From Anthoceros angustus (Eukaryota > Streptophyta > Anthocerotopsida > Anthocerotales > Anthocerotaceae), in assembly GCA_010909165.1 (NCBI GenBank), contig MU008181.1, forward strand, positions 434,001 through 498,000: a stretch of 64,000 nt of DNA, in the 5' to 3' direction. This document shows positions 32,990 to 43,346 of the stretch, in pieces; within the stretch, counting starts at the first letter, position 1; each line of letters begins with the position of its first letter. A program made the translations under genes and the position numbers. Under the pieces are notes generated by a model, which did no database searches, was not told where the DNA came from, and worked only from the letters and a program-made list of their open reading frames with translations.

Positions 32990-34232
32990 CAGTCAAACCC
33001 CTCTAATTGGGACCCCTATAAATGGGAACCCCCTTTAAATGGGACGCCTGGGCTTACTCCCTTGAATGTGCTACATGCTAAATGGGAAACCCCTCTAATT
33101 TGTAAATGGGAACATGTCTCCCAAACATTCAATGCAAGTACACCTCTGTAAAAGGGAAAATACATATTTAAAAAAAATAAAAAAAATTGAGGAAATCGTC
33201 TTATCGAGATTAAACCATGAGTTATTGAGATTATGTCAAGTTAAAGGCTATCGAGATTATATCATAAAACATAGACAATCATCGAGATTGGGCCTATATC
33301 TGTAGTAGTTCTGTACACTATGTTTTGTGATCAGAAGCATTGTTCCTAGTACATAAGTTGTTTCATTTGTAAAAGTTGTCTTATGGTGTTGTAAGTTGTC
33401 TTATGGTGTTAAAGGCCAAAGAATAGCCAAAGAACAGCAGAAGGCTTGTGCAGAGAGAAGGCCAAAGAATAACCGAAGAACGGCCGCCGCGCAAGCATTC
33501 TACCCTAACAAAGCAACAAAAGAAAGAGGTTTGTGAATATTATGTCCAACACTCTTGCACACTTAAGGAGTTGACTAGATGGACAACAGAAGTTTTCAAT
33601 AGCGACTTCTAAAAGTGCATTGTCTAGGATTGTGAATGACAAAGACAAATGGTTGGACCACCATTCGATGTTGGATATCCAACGATGACCAAGAGTATTT
33701 GAACTTTGAGGAGGATGAAGGATTGAGACTACGATATTCCTACAGAGGACGAAATATGGCAAGCATTAATCCCTCCGCACAATGAGCGGTGAGGAGAATG
33801 ATACGTCGTGGAGACCATAGCGCCAAGACCGCGTCGACAAAGGATGTCAGATAATGCTATGAGGATAGTGAAGATGTTTTGGAAGAGATGCCACATAACA
33901 CTCTTGATGCTTTGAAGTTGCATTCTCGCTTGGAAAAACATATTGCTAGTCATTGGATGAAAGCAACTCAGCATCAATCAAGGATTGATGATTATTTTAA
34001 CCCGGCAAACTAGAATTAGGTTGACAGCTATGTAGTATGAGGGAGCATTTTGGATTTTTTTTGGATTGTTTTGGATTTTTTGGAAGCTTTTAAGCTCTTT
34101 CGAATTTTTGATTTAAAGATTTTTTTAAATATTTTTATTTTCAAAAAAAGATGAAAATGCCTAATCGGGAACCCCTCTAAATGGGACGATTTTTGCTACT
34201 CCCAATTGTTCCCAATTAGAGGGGTCTGACTG
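32990..34232 (+). mobile_element. Pogo-like (Lemi/Emigrant-type) DNA transposon, internally deleted
   Basis: About 24-bp terminal inverted repeats begin CAGTCAAACCCCTCTAATTG on the left and CAGTCAGACCCCTCTAATTG on the right (reverse complement), with one mismatch. They are flanked by TA on both sides (32988-32989 and 34233-34234), the target duplication expected for Tc1/mariner-pogo elements. Inside, frames around 33500-33650 read KKEVCEYYVQHSCTLKELTR then SKSALSRIVNDKDKWL, a CENP-B/pogo helix-turn-helix region. Frames near 33890-34010 read LKLHSRLEKHIASHW and QSRIDDYFNPAN, like a pogo-family C-terminus. The DDE catalytic part is missing and frames are broken, so this is a non-autonomous deletion derivative. 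Subterminal 'AAATGGGA' words recur near both ends. Confidence 0.85.
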
Positions 34233-34234
34233 TA

Positions 34235-37200
34235 TATGGATCTTATCTACGTATCTATATCACATATCTTAGAATATTACTTACTTGTAAAATCCTCCCC
34301 CTTATTAAAGTTTTCTTAGTACTAAGACTAGAACTTTCTCATCTCGAAAGATATGAAGCAAGAGGAAGCTTGTAAAAGTTCCAGCATGCTTTGGTGCCAC
34401 ACTCTTGTACCCTATGGGAAACCACTTTTGGTTACCTTGTGAGAAAGTGTGAATGGTGTGAATTTGAATTTTTAATGATTTACTTACACATAATTTACCA
34501 TTGTACTTCCTACTTTAGAGTCCATGTTTATCACTATAATTATTACTTTTAGCTTAGATTCTACTTGTATTGTAAAACTTAATTAGGTTAACAACCAAAT
34601 CATCCATTGACATTGCATTCTGTTTTGGTCCTCGCTGCTTTCTCCCTAGCTCTCACTCCTGTTTCCCGCTTTGCCGCGAGTGTGTTGCTAGCCTTGCTGA
34701 TGCATGTCCCATCATGGCTCCTAGGGACCATACCCCTTTCATGCAAGCTTGGAATTTGAAAGACGCAGCCAAGGAAGTGTGGAATCTAGCTGCCTATATT
34801 GAGGCAACTCTGAGAGATGTGGCTGGCTTCGAGGCCAAGGTTTGGAATTAGCAAGATGATGACGGGGAGCGGGGTGTGAAAGCTTGGAACAACATGCTTT
34901 TGGTAGGGTTGAAGGAGGATGTTGGACCAACACCTTTTATGGCAACCACAAATGAAGACTAGCTTACAGCTAGTGTCTTCAAGATGAGTGTCATATAAAT
35001 AGCTAAGATCTCCACTTGCCACTCCGCGAAGATAACTGCCTGTGTGTCCTAGCTTGTACCATGACTTGACGAGTCATTGACAAGCCATGTCTAATTTTAT
35101 TAGAATCAGCCGGACAGATTGAGAGGCTTTATGAATGATGGCTAATCTTGTTAGGAGAGTGATTAAGATGCAGGATTAATGCTAACAGTGAAAGGTGCAC
35201 ATAAAAGACATTGTTGTGTGCAGTGGTTCTAACTTCGGGTTTGCGTATTCCTCATGCTCTTTTTGCTCTCCCTTCTCCAGATTGTCGTGCCTATCTTCCT
35301 CCAGCTTGAAGATTGACCTTGGCTGTTGTTCGGCGGGCGAGCATCTTTCTCTGAGTCTACTCCCATCCCCTCCTCTTCCTGGCCTAGGCTGCTGGTTGTT
35401 GGTCGAAATTGTTCGAAGTCGAGAATCCCGCCCACTGTTGCTATCCCTCGTTGTCGATTCATAGAGCTTTGGTAATATTGTGCTGTCTCTTCCTCCTAGA
35501 GCCTAAATGCTATACCGAGTGCATTAATTGCCACATTCCAAGATGTGGGGTTTAGATATGACACTAGAAGAGCCAACATGAGATCTAAAGCACTCGACTT
35601 GGCAAAAGCTGCGATCTTGGATCTTGGTTCAAGGTTTGTCTCATGCTATGCTGCTTGAGGCAGAGAAATTGTAGTAGGATATGGCGTCTTGTAGCGACCC
35701 TCAGTGGTGTGTATCTAGGCTGATCTGCAATCTTGACGAACTTGTTTGTCAAGTATCCCCTCGAGTAGCATTTTAGTTGCTGATGTATTAGGGCTCCTCC
35801 TCACCGCCAGGCTGGTTCATTTCTTGGTGCGCCGAAAGCCTGTCCAGCCCCCGCCGATACTGTTTTATCATTTGGACACTGATCAGTCTTTCACAAGGTC
35901 TTTCGCGCGAGATCACTCTTTAATAATAATAATAATAATAATCAGAACTTGTAGAACATTAGTGATTTGCTCTCCTTTACTGAGTACGGACACTATAATT
36001 CGACCCTTGCGCAAGGCATAATCTAATTTTGTTGATAGAGCTCAACATCTTCCACATGTTTGGCTGCTGACCATAAATGTGGTACACCAAATCATCCAAA
36101 TTTCTCCAGTCCTGTGGTGTAAGCTTGTTTGTTCCATGAAAGGCAAAGCCGATTTTTTATTCCGGATCTTCCCCAAGGCTTCAGCCTAGACAAGCAGCTT
36201 CTAAAGTTGAGCAACGAGAAACATTTCCTTCACACGCTTGGCTGCCGACCACAAATGTGATACACCAAATCATTCAAATTTCTCCAGTCATGTGGTGCAA
36301 GCTTGTTTGTTCCATCAAAGGCAAAGCCAATGTTTTATTCCAGATCTTCCCCAAGGCTTCAGCTTAAATAGGTCATGTATAATTTGTTTGCTATCCTAAA
36401 TACTTAATAATTAGTTATTAAGTTATGAAGTTAAATAAGCTATTAAATTAAAGTACCTTATGAAGAAATCAAGATAAGATTTGAAACCAATATCTCACTG
36501 CAAGGTGGATTTGGCATCTCTATGCAAAATAGACTTATCCGTAAATACTCCTAACGGCCCTACTGGCTAACAGGTTCCTAACTACAGCATTCTGTATACT
36601 CCAATGTATTGTGGTGGAGGATTGAGTAAGCTTGAGCCCCTTCGAATTTTCCTTGCTATTTGGAATCATATGCCAGCAAGAATTCTTCTTGGATAACCGT
36701 GAATAGTCTGGTTTCTACAGCAGACCACATGCCATGTAGGGATAGCTCCTGTTGTGGATCAGGTCGAAGAATGGTATAGGGAATGGTCACAGACTTTCCA
36801 AAGTTTGGGACTCAAAAGTACGTGCCCTGCTTACCCTTCTTCTTCAGTAGGAAGCAGACCCGTAAGGTGGTAAAGTCAACAACCTGTTGCTCGAAAAGAT
36901 TTGAGCTCCATTTGCAGCAAAGTTGGTTCACCTCTGTGTTTTTTATTAGGCGTTGAGGGCGAGGGGTAAAGAAGCCAAGAGCAGACTAGAGGTCTCTCGT
37001 AATAGGCTTGCCAGTACGCTGCCAAGCAAACAACCGGGCAGGAGCCCTGAAGATAGTCCACACTTCCGCACTTATGGCGTCTGGTAGGGATATCAGGATA
37101 ATAGAATAGCTGTGTGAGTTTGATGGTCGGGTCGGATGGAGATTCAATGTAAAAATAAAAAATATTGCTATATCCTATACACAGCGCAGTTCTGGAACCA

Positions 37201-37317
37201 AGCAAGATTACCCACCACTATGCCAAAGAAGTACGTCAGCTTAGCAGTAAAGGTTAGATAAAATTTAAAACTTATGATATATATACAAAATTATAATATA
37301 CTATAATAGACTTCCCA
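34235..37317. other. Gene-poor AT-rich region with small repeats
   Basis: No gene recognised. Holds a trinucleotide (AAT)n microsatellite at about 35922-35942, a two-copy 178-bp-spaced repeat at 36061-36371, and open frames below 110 residues without domains. Confidence 0.45.
36061..36371. repeat. Direct repeat, two copies about 130 bp long, 178 bp apart
   Basis: The block beginning TGGCTGCTGACCATAAATGT at 36061 recurs at 36239 with about 90 percent identity and ends in CTTCCCCAAGGCTTCAGC in both copies. Origin unknown. Confidence 0.85.
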
Positions 37318-37432
37318 ATAGGCAACTAGCCCCTCGGCTCTTGGCCCTCTAGTGGTTGTCCCCCCACCTCCCGCCCACCTCCCCGGTAGATGGGTTTTCT
37401 CAATCTCTTCTTTTTAATAAAGTCTCCATTGT
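37318..37432 (+). mobile_element. Solo 3' tail of the reverse-transcriptase element family
   Basis: This stretch, ending TTTTTAATAAAGTCTCCATT, closely matches the reverse complement of 51678-51785 and the tail at 20690-20795. It begins GGCAACTAGCCCCTCGG, as in the others. Nothing coding precedes it, so it is a severely 5'-truncated insertion, as expected for target-primed reverse transcription. Confidence 0.75.
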
Positions 37433-38063
37433 TCGCAGAGAAGACATGTACTTGACCAATGTCTTTCTTGTTCTACTCCTGACTCCTCGTCCTCCAGAGT
37501 CCTGGACGTGCGATTGGATGGACTCTCAGCTTTGAGTGAATCACGTACTTACATACATGATGCACTCAGTCTCTCATTGTGGCCATACTGATGCACATAT
37601 ACTTCTGAACCCAAAAGACATCCAAGTCTTTTTCAAGCATCTCATGATTGTGAATCACATGGCGGTCCAGGCTTGAGCTAGAATCACAGGGCGTGCCCTT
37701 ACACATTGTGTGTGAGACTTGTCATCTTGTGCCTTAAAATTGCGGAAGTCAGTTCTTTGCCTTGTGATGTATCGTATGTTATGGAGACCGGCCAGTGATA
37801 GGGACATGGATCATGCGACGTGCGACTGTCCATGGACCAAACGGTATCTCATGGACAGGGTGCTGAACACACTGCTCCAGTTTTATATCAGGATCTCGGA
37901 TGGGCTGTCATTGACGGTGACACTGACAATGCCACACTGTGTTTTCCTGGAAACTGCTGAATCTGGCATTGCATCGGCTGGTTATTGAATGGCAGGAGGT
38001 AGTAGAGCGATGTTGGTGAGCCCATGCCTTCCATGAGCGAGGAAGCAGGAGGGGCTGAAGACG
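37433..38063. repeat. Copy of a dispersed about 120-bp repeat (37468-37590) and GRAS gene upstream region
   Basis: 37468-37590 matches the reverse complement of 54590-54710 and more loosely of 56165-56285, centred on TCTCAGCTTTGAGTGAATCA and GCACTCAGTCTCT. The remainder up to 38063 is non-coding upstream sequence of the GRAS gene, with short frames only. Confidence 0.6.
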
Positions 38064-39638
38064 ATGGCAGAGCAAAGCTCTCTCACGGCCACGTTGAGGA
38101 ACGTCCTGCTGTCTCGCCGGGCCAAGGTGTTATCAAACTCTGAGTCACCGGTTCAACCCAAATCTGGCCATGGGGTCTTCCCCGCTCCTACTTCTGCTCC
38201 TGCCGCCGGAGCTGAGCAGCACAAAGCCACTCTGGAGTACTTGGAAGACATGCTGTTGTGGACAGACGAGGATGACATGCGGCTGCATGAGTTGCTTGTA
38301 TATCAGACCCTGCACACAGAGCTGGCAGGAATTGTGGCCAAGGTTGAAGCTCTTTCTTTCCCTGGCATGTCTTTGACAACTTGTGGCGATGGCCAGATGC
38401 AGGTGCATGTGCAGGAACAGGAACAGGAGCAGGAGCAGGAGCAGGAGCACGAGTTTGGTGTTCCAGCTCGAGAGCACCCCGCGGCTGCTGAGCAAAGTTT
38501 GACGCTGGCGGGGGTGACGCAGATGCTGGTGGAGTGCGCTAGGGCCGTGGTTGCAGACGATGTGGAAACTGCAACCACGTCGGTGAGCAACCTAAGCAGA
38601 TATGCCGCGCCCTACGGCTCTAGCCTTCAGCGGATGACGTACTATGTGTTGGAGGCTTTGGTGGCCAAACTTCACGGCACAGGGGCAGATTTGTTTGCTG
38701 CCATTCGGAATGACCGACCGCATGGATTCCACCCGCAGAAGGTCTTTCAGATCATGCAATCCAAACTGCCGGCTCATGCTATGGCACATCAGTTTACCAA
38801 TTGTGTGTTTATGGACGCATTTGAAGGAGCAAGGAATGTGCACATCATCAGCTACGGCATCCTGAATGGACGGCAATGGCCTAGCTTGATGCGGGCTCTA
38901 GCTTGCCGTCCGGGAGGTGCTCCTCGGCTGCGGATCACTGGCATAGAGTTCCCCCAGCCCGGCCTAGAGCCGGATGAGGGGCTGGTGGCAACAGGGCACA
39001 GGCTGCAGGAGTATGCAAACAGTCTCGGCCTGGAATTCCTATTCCGAGGGTTTGCAGCCAAGTGGGAAGATGTTCAGGTGTCCTCGTTAGGTCTGCAACG
39101 AGACGAGGTTCTTGCTGTGTGCTGCATATACCGCCTCCGACATCTGTTGGATGATAGCGTCCTGCCTTCCAACCCCAGAATGACTGTGCTGGAGAGGATT
39201 TGCAATATGAACCCAATGGTTTTCGTCACAGGTTTTCTCAGCGTCGCAGTCAACACACCCTTCTTGACCTCCAGGGTCTCCGGGCTTCTTCCTTTCGCAA
39301 ATGGCGTCTATGAAGCGTACGGATGCACAATGCATGACCTTCCGGAAGAGCGACTGTTTCTTGAGAAGCATACAGGTCGTGACATCCTCAACATCCTAGC
39401 CTGCGAGGGATGCGAAAGACTGGAACGGTTCGAGGCTTACTATCAGTGGCATCGTCGGCTTCAGAGTGCTGGTTTTCAGATTGTTCCGTTGGAAGAAAGC
39501 TGGTACGCGAATGCGGGACAAGTTCTCAGGGAGTACCATGAGAACTTCACAATAGGCCATGACAGGGGATGGATCATTGGTGGTTGGAAAGAGACAGTGC
39601 TGTACGCCATGGCAGCATGGGAGCCAATACCCTTGTAA
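38064..39638 (+). CDS. GRAS-family transcription regulator, LISCL (SCL9/14/33) type
   Basis: Single-exon gene for 524 residues. GRAS proteins are plant-specific nuclear regulators; the LISCL group includes SCL14, which works with TGA factors in stress and detoxification responses. In order: an acidic N-terminal part with YLEDMLLWTDEDDMRLHELL, a Gln-Glu run (QEQEQEQEQEQEHEF, about 117-131), LHR1 (LTLAGVTQMLVECARAVVAD, about 150-215), a VHIID-region variant VHIISYGILNGRQWPSL, LRITGIEFPQPG, the PFYRE-like region, the LISCL mark DILNILACEGCERLERFEAY, and the SAW-type end GGWKETVLYAMAAWEPI. The usual Asp of VHIID is Ser here and the second leucine-rich part is shortened. The start is the first ATG of the long frame. 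It is monocistronic with no close neighbour. Confidence 0.92.
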   Translation: MAEQSSLTATLRNVLLSRRAKVLSNSESPVQPKSGHGVFPAPTSAPAAGAEQHKATLEYLEDMLLWTDEDDMRLHELLVYQTLHTELAGIVAKVEALSFPGMSLTTCGDGQMQVHVQEQEQEQEQEQEHEFGVPAREHPAAAEQSLTLAGVTQMLVECARAVVADDVETATTSVSNLSRYAAPYGSSLQRMTYYVLEALVAKLHGTGADLFAAIRNDRPHGFHPQKVFQIMQSKLPAHAMAHQFTNCVFMDAFEGARNVHIISYGILNGRQWPSLMRALACRPGGAPRLRITGIEFPQPGLEPDEGLVATGHRLQEYANSLGLEFLFRGFAAKWEDVQVSSLGLQRDEVLAVCCIYRLRHLLDDSVLPSNPRMTVLERICNMNPMVFVTGFLSVAVNTPFLTSRVSGLLPFANGVYEAYGCTMHDLPEERLFLEKHTGRDILNILACEGCERLERFEAYYQWHRRLQSAGFQIVPLEESWYANAGQVLREYHENFTIGHDRGWIIGGWKETVLYAMAAWEPIPL

Positions 39639-40903
39639 GCCAGTAGAAGCATGCCCTCACACACTATCAGCTGCTTGTTCCACCTTGGGCAAGCAATGAG
39701 GCCTCCTAACTCTGCTGCTGGAAGATCTCTCGGGGCATTTGTGCATCCTGCTGCAGGCATGTGCAGGTGTGCGCACCCAAGCTTTGGAGAGTCGGGAGCA
39801 GGTTGAAGTGCATATTGCATAACCAAGGGCATGAAGCCAATGGTGACTCAGGCATCAGTTTGTAAGCACTTATGGGAAGTATTGCGGCTTGGAGATACAA
39901 GGGTATTCCCAAAAGGGCATGGGGAAGCCCTTCGTATCTACTGAACTTTGCAAAAGACGGCACACCTCCCTGGCTTACATCTAGGCCTGTGCAGATTTGC
40001 CAGCTTCTCATCTGGGAAGGCAGTTAGCTCTATGCAGAGGTTGAGGCTTCAGGCTTATGTTGATTATATAAGCGCTACCTTGTCAGCATCTTACCGTCAG
40101 CGACATGGGTGGCCCAAGTGCCAAGTCTTTCTTGGAGCGGAAAGCAAGGAGTAATATTGCGGTGCCACCAATGCTCTGCACTCCTAGGTCTTCTGGTGGA
40201 ATGCTAATTCTGATGACAAGTTGGCAACTTGCTGCCTAACTCGCATTCTGAAGCCGGCCTGTCCTTGAACTCTCCATGCGACGGCAAACCCAGTTGCAAA
40301 AAATGCTTCCCAGTCCACAAAAGAGGGCAGCGACCCCTCACAGATCTAAACAACTACAGGTGCCCCCAAAACACAGTCAAATCCTCTGGGTAAAAGTTAC
40401 GTGTAACCCAACGGAATGGTTTGAGTGGAGCACGGGGCAGGGGGACGGCCATTGCTCGTTCAACCCTCGAACGTTACTCAGGGCTTACGGCGATAATTCA
40501 ATGGTTCCCCTTTCAACCCTCCATACCTAAAGAGGCTTTTCTACATTCAGTCTCCGCAAGCCTCTGACACTCATGGAGATGAACTTTGATAATTACTCCG
40601 AAGGGTTCCCAGTGCCTTCGATAAGATCATCCACACAAGTGATCCCAACAACCATCAATTCTCACAACATCACCTAGTAGACCATGTACCCAAGAAATTC
40701 TCTGTGGCCAGCAACCCCAGTTCCTCTTGCTTTTGAGGAGGACCCTGTTCAAGCAGACAGAAGTAAGCAGACCATTGGCTTAATTCAGCGAACATAAGAA
40801 GGGAGAGAAGTGACTCATTTGTACCTTAAACGTAGGTATCCATGGTGTTCAAGGTGCAGGCTTCAAGCTGTGTCACATCCCTTCCATCACACACCACCCC
40901 ATT
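39639..40903. other. No recognised gene
   Basis: Likely 3' UTR of the GRAS gene followed by spacer. Short frames on both strands, with no domain. Confidence 0.5.
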
Positions 40904-41658
40904 CTACTTTCTCCTGAAGCTCCGTGATTGCCGCTGCTTCCTCTTCTCTGCCGTGGCTAGCTTGGTGAGACTGGGCCGGTAGAGCAAAACGGTGCCGCCG
41001 ATCCTTTCCACAACTTGAGCCTCTGTTCCCTGCTCAAGCTGAGCCTGCATCTCCTCCAGCTCTTCCGGGCAGTTGGACAGTATCCTGACCTGCACTCCAA
41101 CGGCACATCATTCAGTCCTGTGCAAGGAAGGGCACGAATAGACAGCACAGGCGGTTCATTTAACTGCTAGCTTGCCTTGATCAACTCGTGGGCCTCTAAA
41201 GCGTCGCTCAGATTCTTCACCACCGTGGGAGTTATTCCCAGTTTCCCCACCTGCAAAGGCAGAGAGGAAGGTGAGACGGATCAGGCCCCTGGACACGGAC
41301 AGCCCAGGTGATGTCGGGAACTCACATGCTGGATCACGATGTCCTTCTTCCGCTGGTGTGCGAATGCGCGCAGCTCCTTCATCTCCTTCTTGTCCAGCAG
41401 CCGGAAAACCCTTCTGACTGGCCCACCGTCGGGCCCAGCCTGCGGCACTGCGCTCGGCTTCTCAACGAGGCCGACGGCGGCCCCATTCCTGGTCGGAGCT
41501 GTGGTGGAGGCGGCGCACAGTCGGAAGAGCGGGGCTGGCGCGAAACCGACTTGCCAGCCACAGCGAGCTCCAGATCGCCAGGACGAGCTCGATCCCGCCA
41601 GAAAGGAGCTGCATCTGCTTGCATTTGCACAAGGCTGGATTTGCCTGAGAGCTATCAT
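40904..41658 (-). CDS. Single CRM-domain (YhbY-like) RNA-binding protein, predicted plastid or mitochondrial
   Basis: CRM domains bind RNA in organellar group II intron splicing and ribosome assembly. Three exons, 41658-41326, 41250-41176 and 41089-40904, join in phase to 197 residues. Residues 1-70 are Ala/Ser/Arg-rich without acidic residues, like an organelle transit peptide. The CRM domain follows: KKEMKELRAFAHQRKKDIVIQ, VGKLGITPTVVKNLSDALE, AHELIKVRILSNCPEE, ERIGGTVLLYRPSLTK, and a basic tail. The CRM loop normally shows GxxG; here the loop is GKLGI. The second intron starts with GC rather than GT (AAG|GCAAGC at 41175). The start is the first ATG in the exon; an upstream GTG was rejected. 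It is divergent with the DUF309 gene. Confidence 0.88.
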
Positions 41659-41904
41659 GGCTCCACTCTCAGACACCACGGCCTCACCTCCTCCACATTC
41701 ACAATCGCTTCAGATCGGAACGTGTCTTGGGTGTCCACGAATCACGATGTCTTCCCTGCTTAGGGCTCTTGGCCAAGGGCCAAATGCGCCTCTTCTTCTT
41801 AAACAGAAAGCTTTGAGAGAGAGATTAATGGAACTCTGGGTGCTGGGGCCCTGGCGTGGCGGGCAAATGGGTGAGAGACGCTTTCTTCGTCCTGCTTGGG
41901 TGCC
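41659..41904. promoter_or_regulatory. Short bidirectional promoter region
   Basis: 246 bp separates the start codons of two outward-facing genes for predicted organellar proteins, so they very likely share a promoter. No specific element was identified. Confidence 0.45.
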
Positions 41905-42735
41905 ATGAGCAGGATGGTGTGCGGCCAGGCGTCAGCCAAGTGGGCCTGCAGCTGGTGTTATGGGGTGAGGAGGAGGGATTCCAGTCAGGAAGCCCAGCAG
42001 AAGGCTTTGGGTTACACTTGGAAGGTGCATGGGAACAGATTTCATCTCCAGGCATGGCTGCCCACTGGCCACCGTATTGCTCTCGAACAAGGCAGATGCT
42101 TTCAAACGAGAAGGTCCCGTCACCTTAGCGTTGCGCATGGGTACCGGTGGGACGACGATGAAATAGATGAGGCTAAGTCCTCGCCGTTCAGTTTTGCAGA
42201 TGGAGTGCGGCTGTTCAACTCAGGAGACTACTACTCCTGCCACGATGTCCTGGAGGGCTTGTGGAATGATGCGAGGGAGCCTCAGCGCAGCATATTGCAT
42301 GGCATTTTGCAGTGTGCCGTGGCCCTTTACCATCTTCTGAACCAGAATCACCGAGGGGCCATGGTGGAGCTCGGGGAAGGGTTGAACAAGCTTCGAAAAA
42401 TGCAGTTCAAGGAGGGACCGCTGCAGGAGTTCGAGCAAGATTTTTCAGCAGTGCTGGAGTTTCTGTACAGCACCCAGTTGGAGAATGCTGCTTGCGGGGA
42501 AGAAAGTTGTGTCACCATGGATGGGTCTGAGACGTCTTATCGTCTGCTGGGCAACTTTGCTGCCGGGAGTCCACTGTACAGTTTGCAACTTGACCAAGAT
42601 GGCACTCCACTCAATATCCTGTTCGTGCCCAAAAGGCTGGCAGATGATGGTGAAGACATTGTTGCCGCTGCTGCAGTTAGGGTGAAGCTGCCGCGGTTGT
42701 CTGCATCCGAGGAAGACCTGTACAGATATTTTTAA
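41905..42735 (+). CDS. DUF309 family protein, predicted plastid-targeted
   Basis: Single-exon gene for 276 residues. DUF309 proteins are found in cyanobacteria and plastids; their function is not established. The N-terminal 75 residues are rich in Ser/Arg/Gln and lack conservation, like a transit peptide. The DUF309 core (about 95-165) is GVRLFNSGDYYSCHDVLEGL, WNDAREPQRSILHGILQCAV and ALYHLLNQNHRGA, with the family's invariant His-Asp/Glu pair and the QG.iQ-like helix. The C-terminal third (LYSTQLENAA... to LYRYF) is unassigned. The start is the ATG at 41905; the frame has no earlier ATG. It is divergent with the CRM gene and tail-to-tail with the SPOC gene. Confidence 0.85.
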   Translation: MSRMVCGQASAKWACSWCYGVRRRDSSQEAQQKALGYTWKVHGNRFHLQAWLPTGHRIALEQGRCFQTRRSRHLSVAHGYRWDDDEIDEAKSSPFSFADGVRLFNSGDYYSCHDVLEGLWNDAREPQRSILHGILQCAVALYHLLNQNHRGAMVELGEGLNKLRKMQFKEGPLQEFEQDFSAVLEFLYSTQLENAACGEESCVTMDGSETSYRLLGNFAAGSPLYSLQLDQDGTPLNILFVPKRLADDGEDIVAAAAVRVKLPRLSASEEDLYRYF

Positions 42736-43346
42736 TGCAGGCCATAGCTACCAATCACAAACTTCTTCTGCCGTAGGAGAGCTTTGGTGTCGCTTCCTCT
42801 GAATGAAGAAGATCTTGTACAGTAATATCACGTAACGTGAAATGAAAGTTATGAGGATGCCATGGTGCTTTCTGCCGATGAACAAGTGATACCTTCTCCC
42901 TAGCAAGCAAACAGCAGCTGGTGACGATCATCCAGTTCACGTCCTAGCAAGAACTGTCATGACATTCGTCCAAACCAACATAAGAAAACCGACATGGAGT
43001 GTAAATGACAAATATTGAATAAAAGTATTTCAACCCGTAAAAGTTCATAGCAAATTTGCATCCGACAAGGAAACTAGGTAGGTACTCAACCAGGAAGGTC
43101 GGACCCAAAGGTGCATGCATCTTGGATTGACTGCGGGGACCTTTCTCCGACAGTAATTTGTATCCAGGCTTTGCTCTCGCTGAGCAAATCTCAGAACGCT
43201 GGTACATTTTCTTTAACATGTTCAAGCTAAGTCTCAAAGTTGCAAACCAGTAAACCTGGGGGATGAAGTGACTGGTGAATGAAGAGAGCTTAATGTTAAT
43301 GTACAAGCCAAGAGCCGCAACTGGGAATGAGAGTGAAGCTACTGGT
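42736..43346. other. Convergent 3' spacer
   Basis: Non-coding interval between the DUF309 and SPOC-protein stop codons, presumably the two 3' UTRs. A minus-strand frame running through it is a shadow of the neighbouring RS-coding exon. Confidence 0.5.

Noticed and set aside
34620-34990. Possible gag-like start (MAPRDHTPFMQAWNLKDAA...) of an LTR retrotransposon
   Set aside because: The frame is short and broken, and no LTR pair, protease or RT was found nearby.
41339-41908. Plus-strand frame of 189 codons upstream of DUF309
   Set aside because: Antisense to CRM exon 1 and in a different frame from the DUF309 gene.
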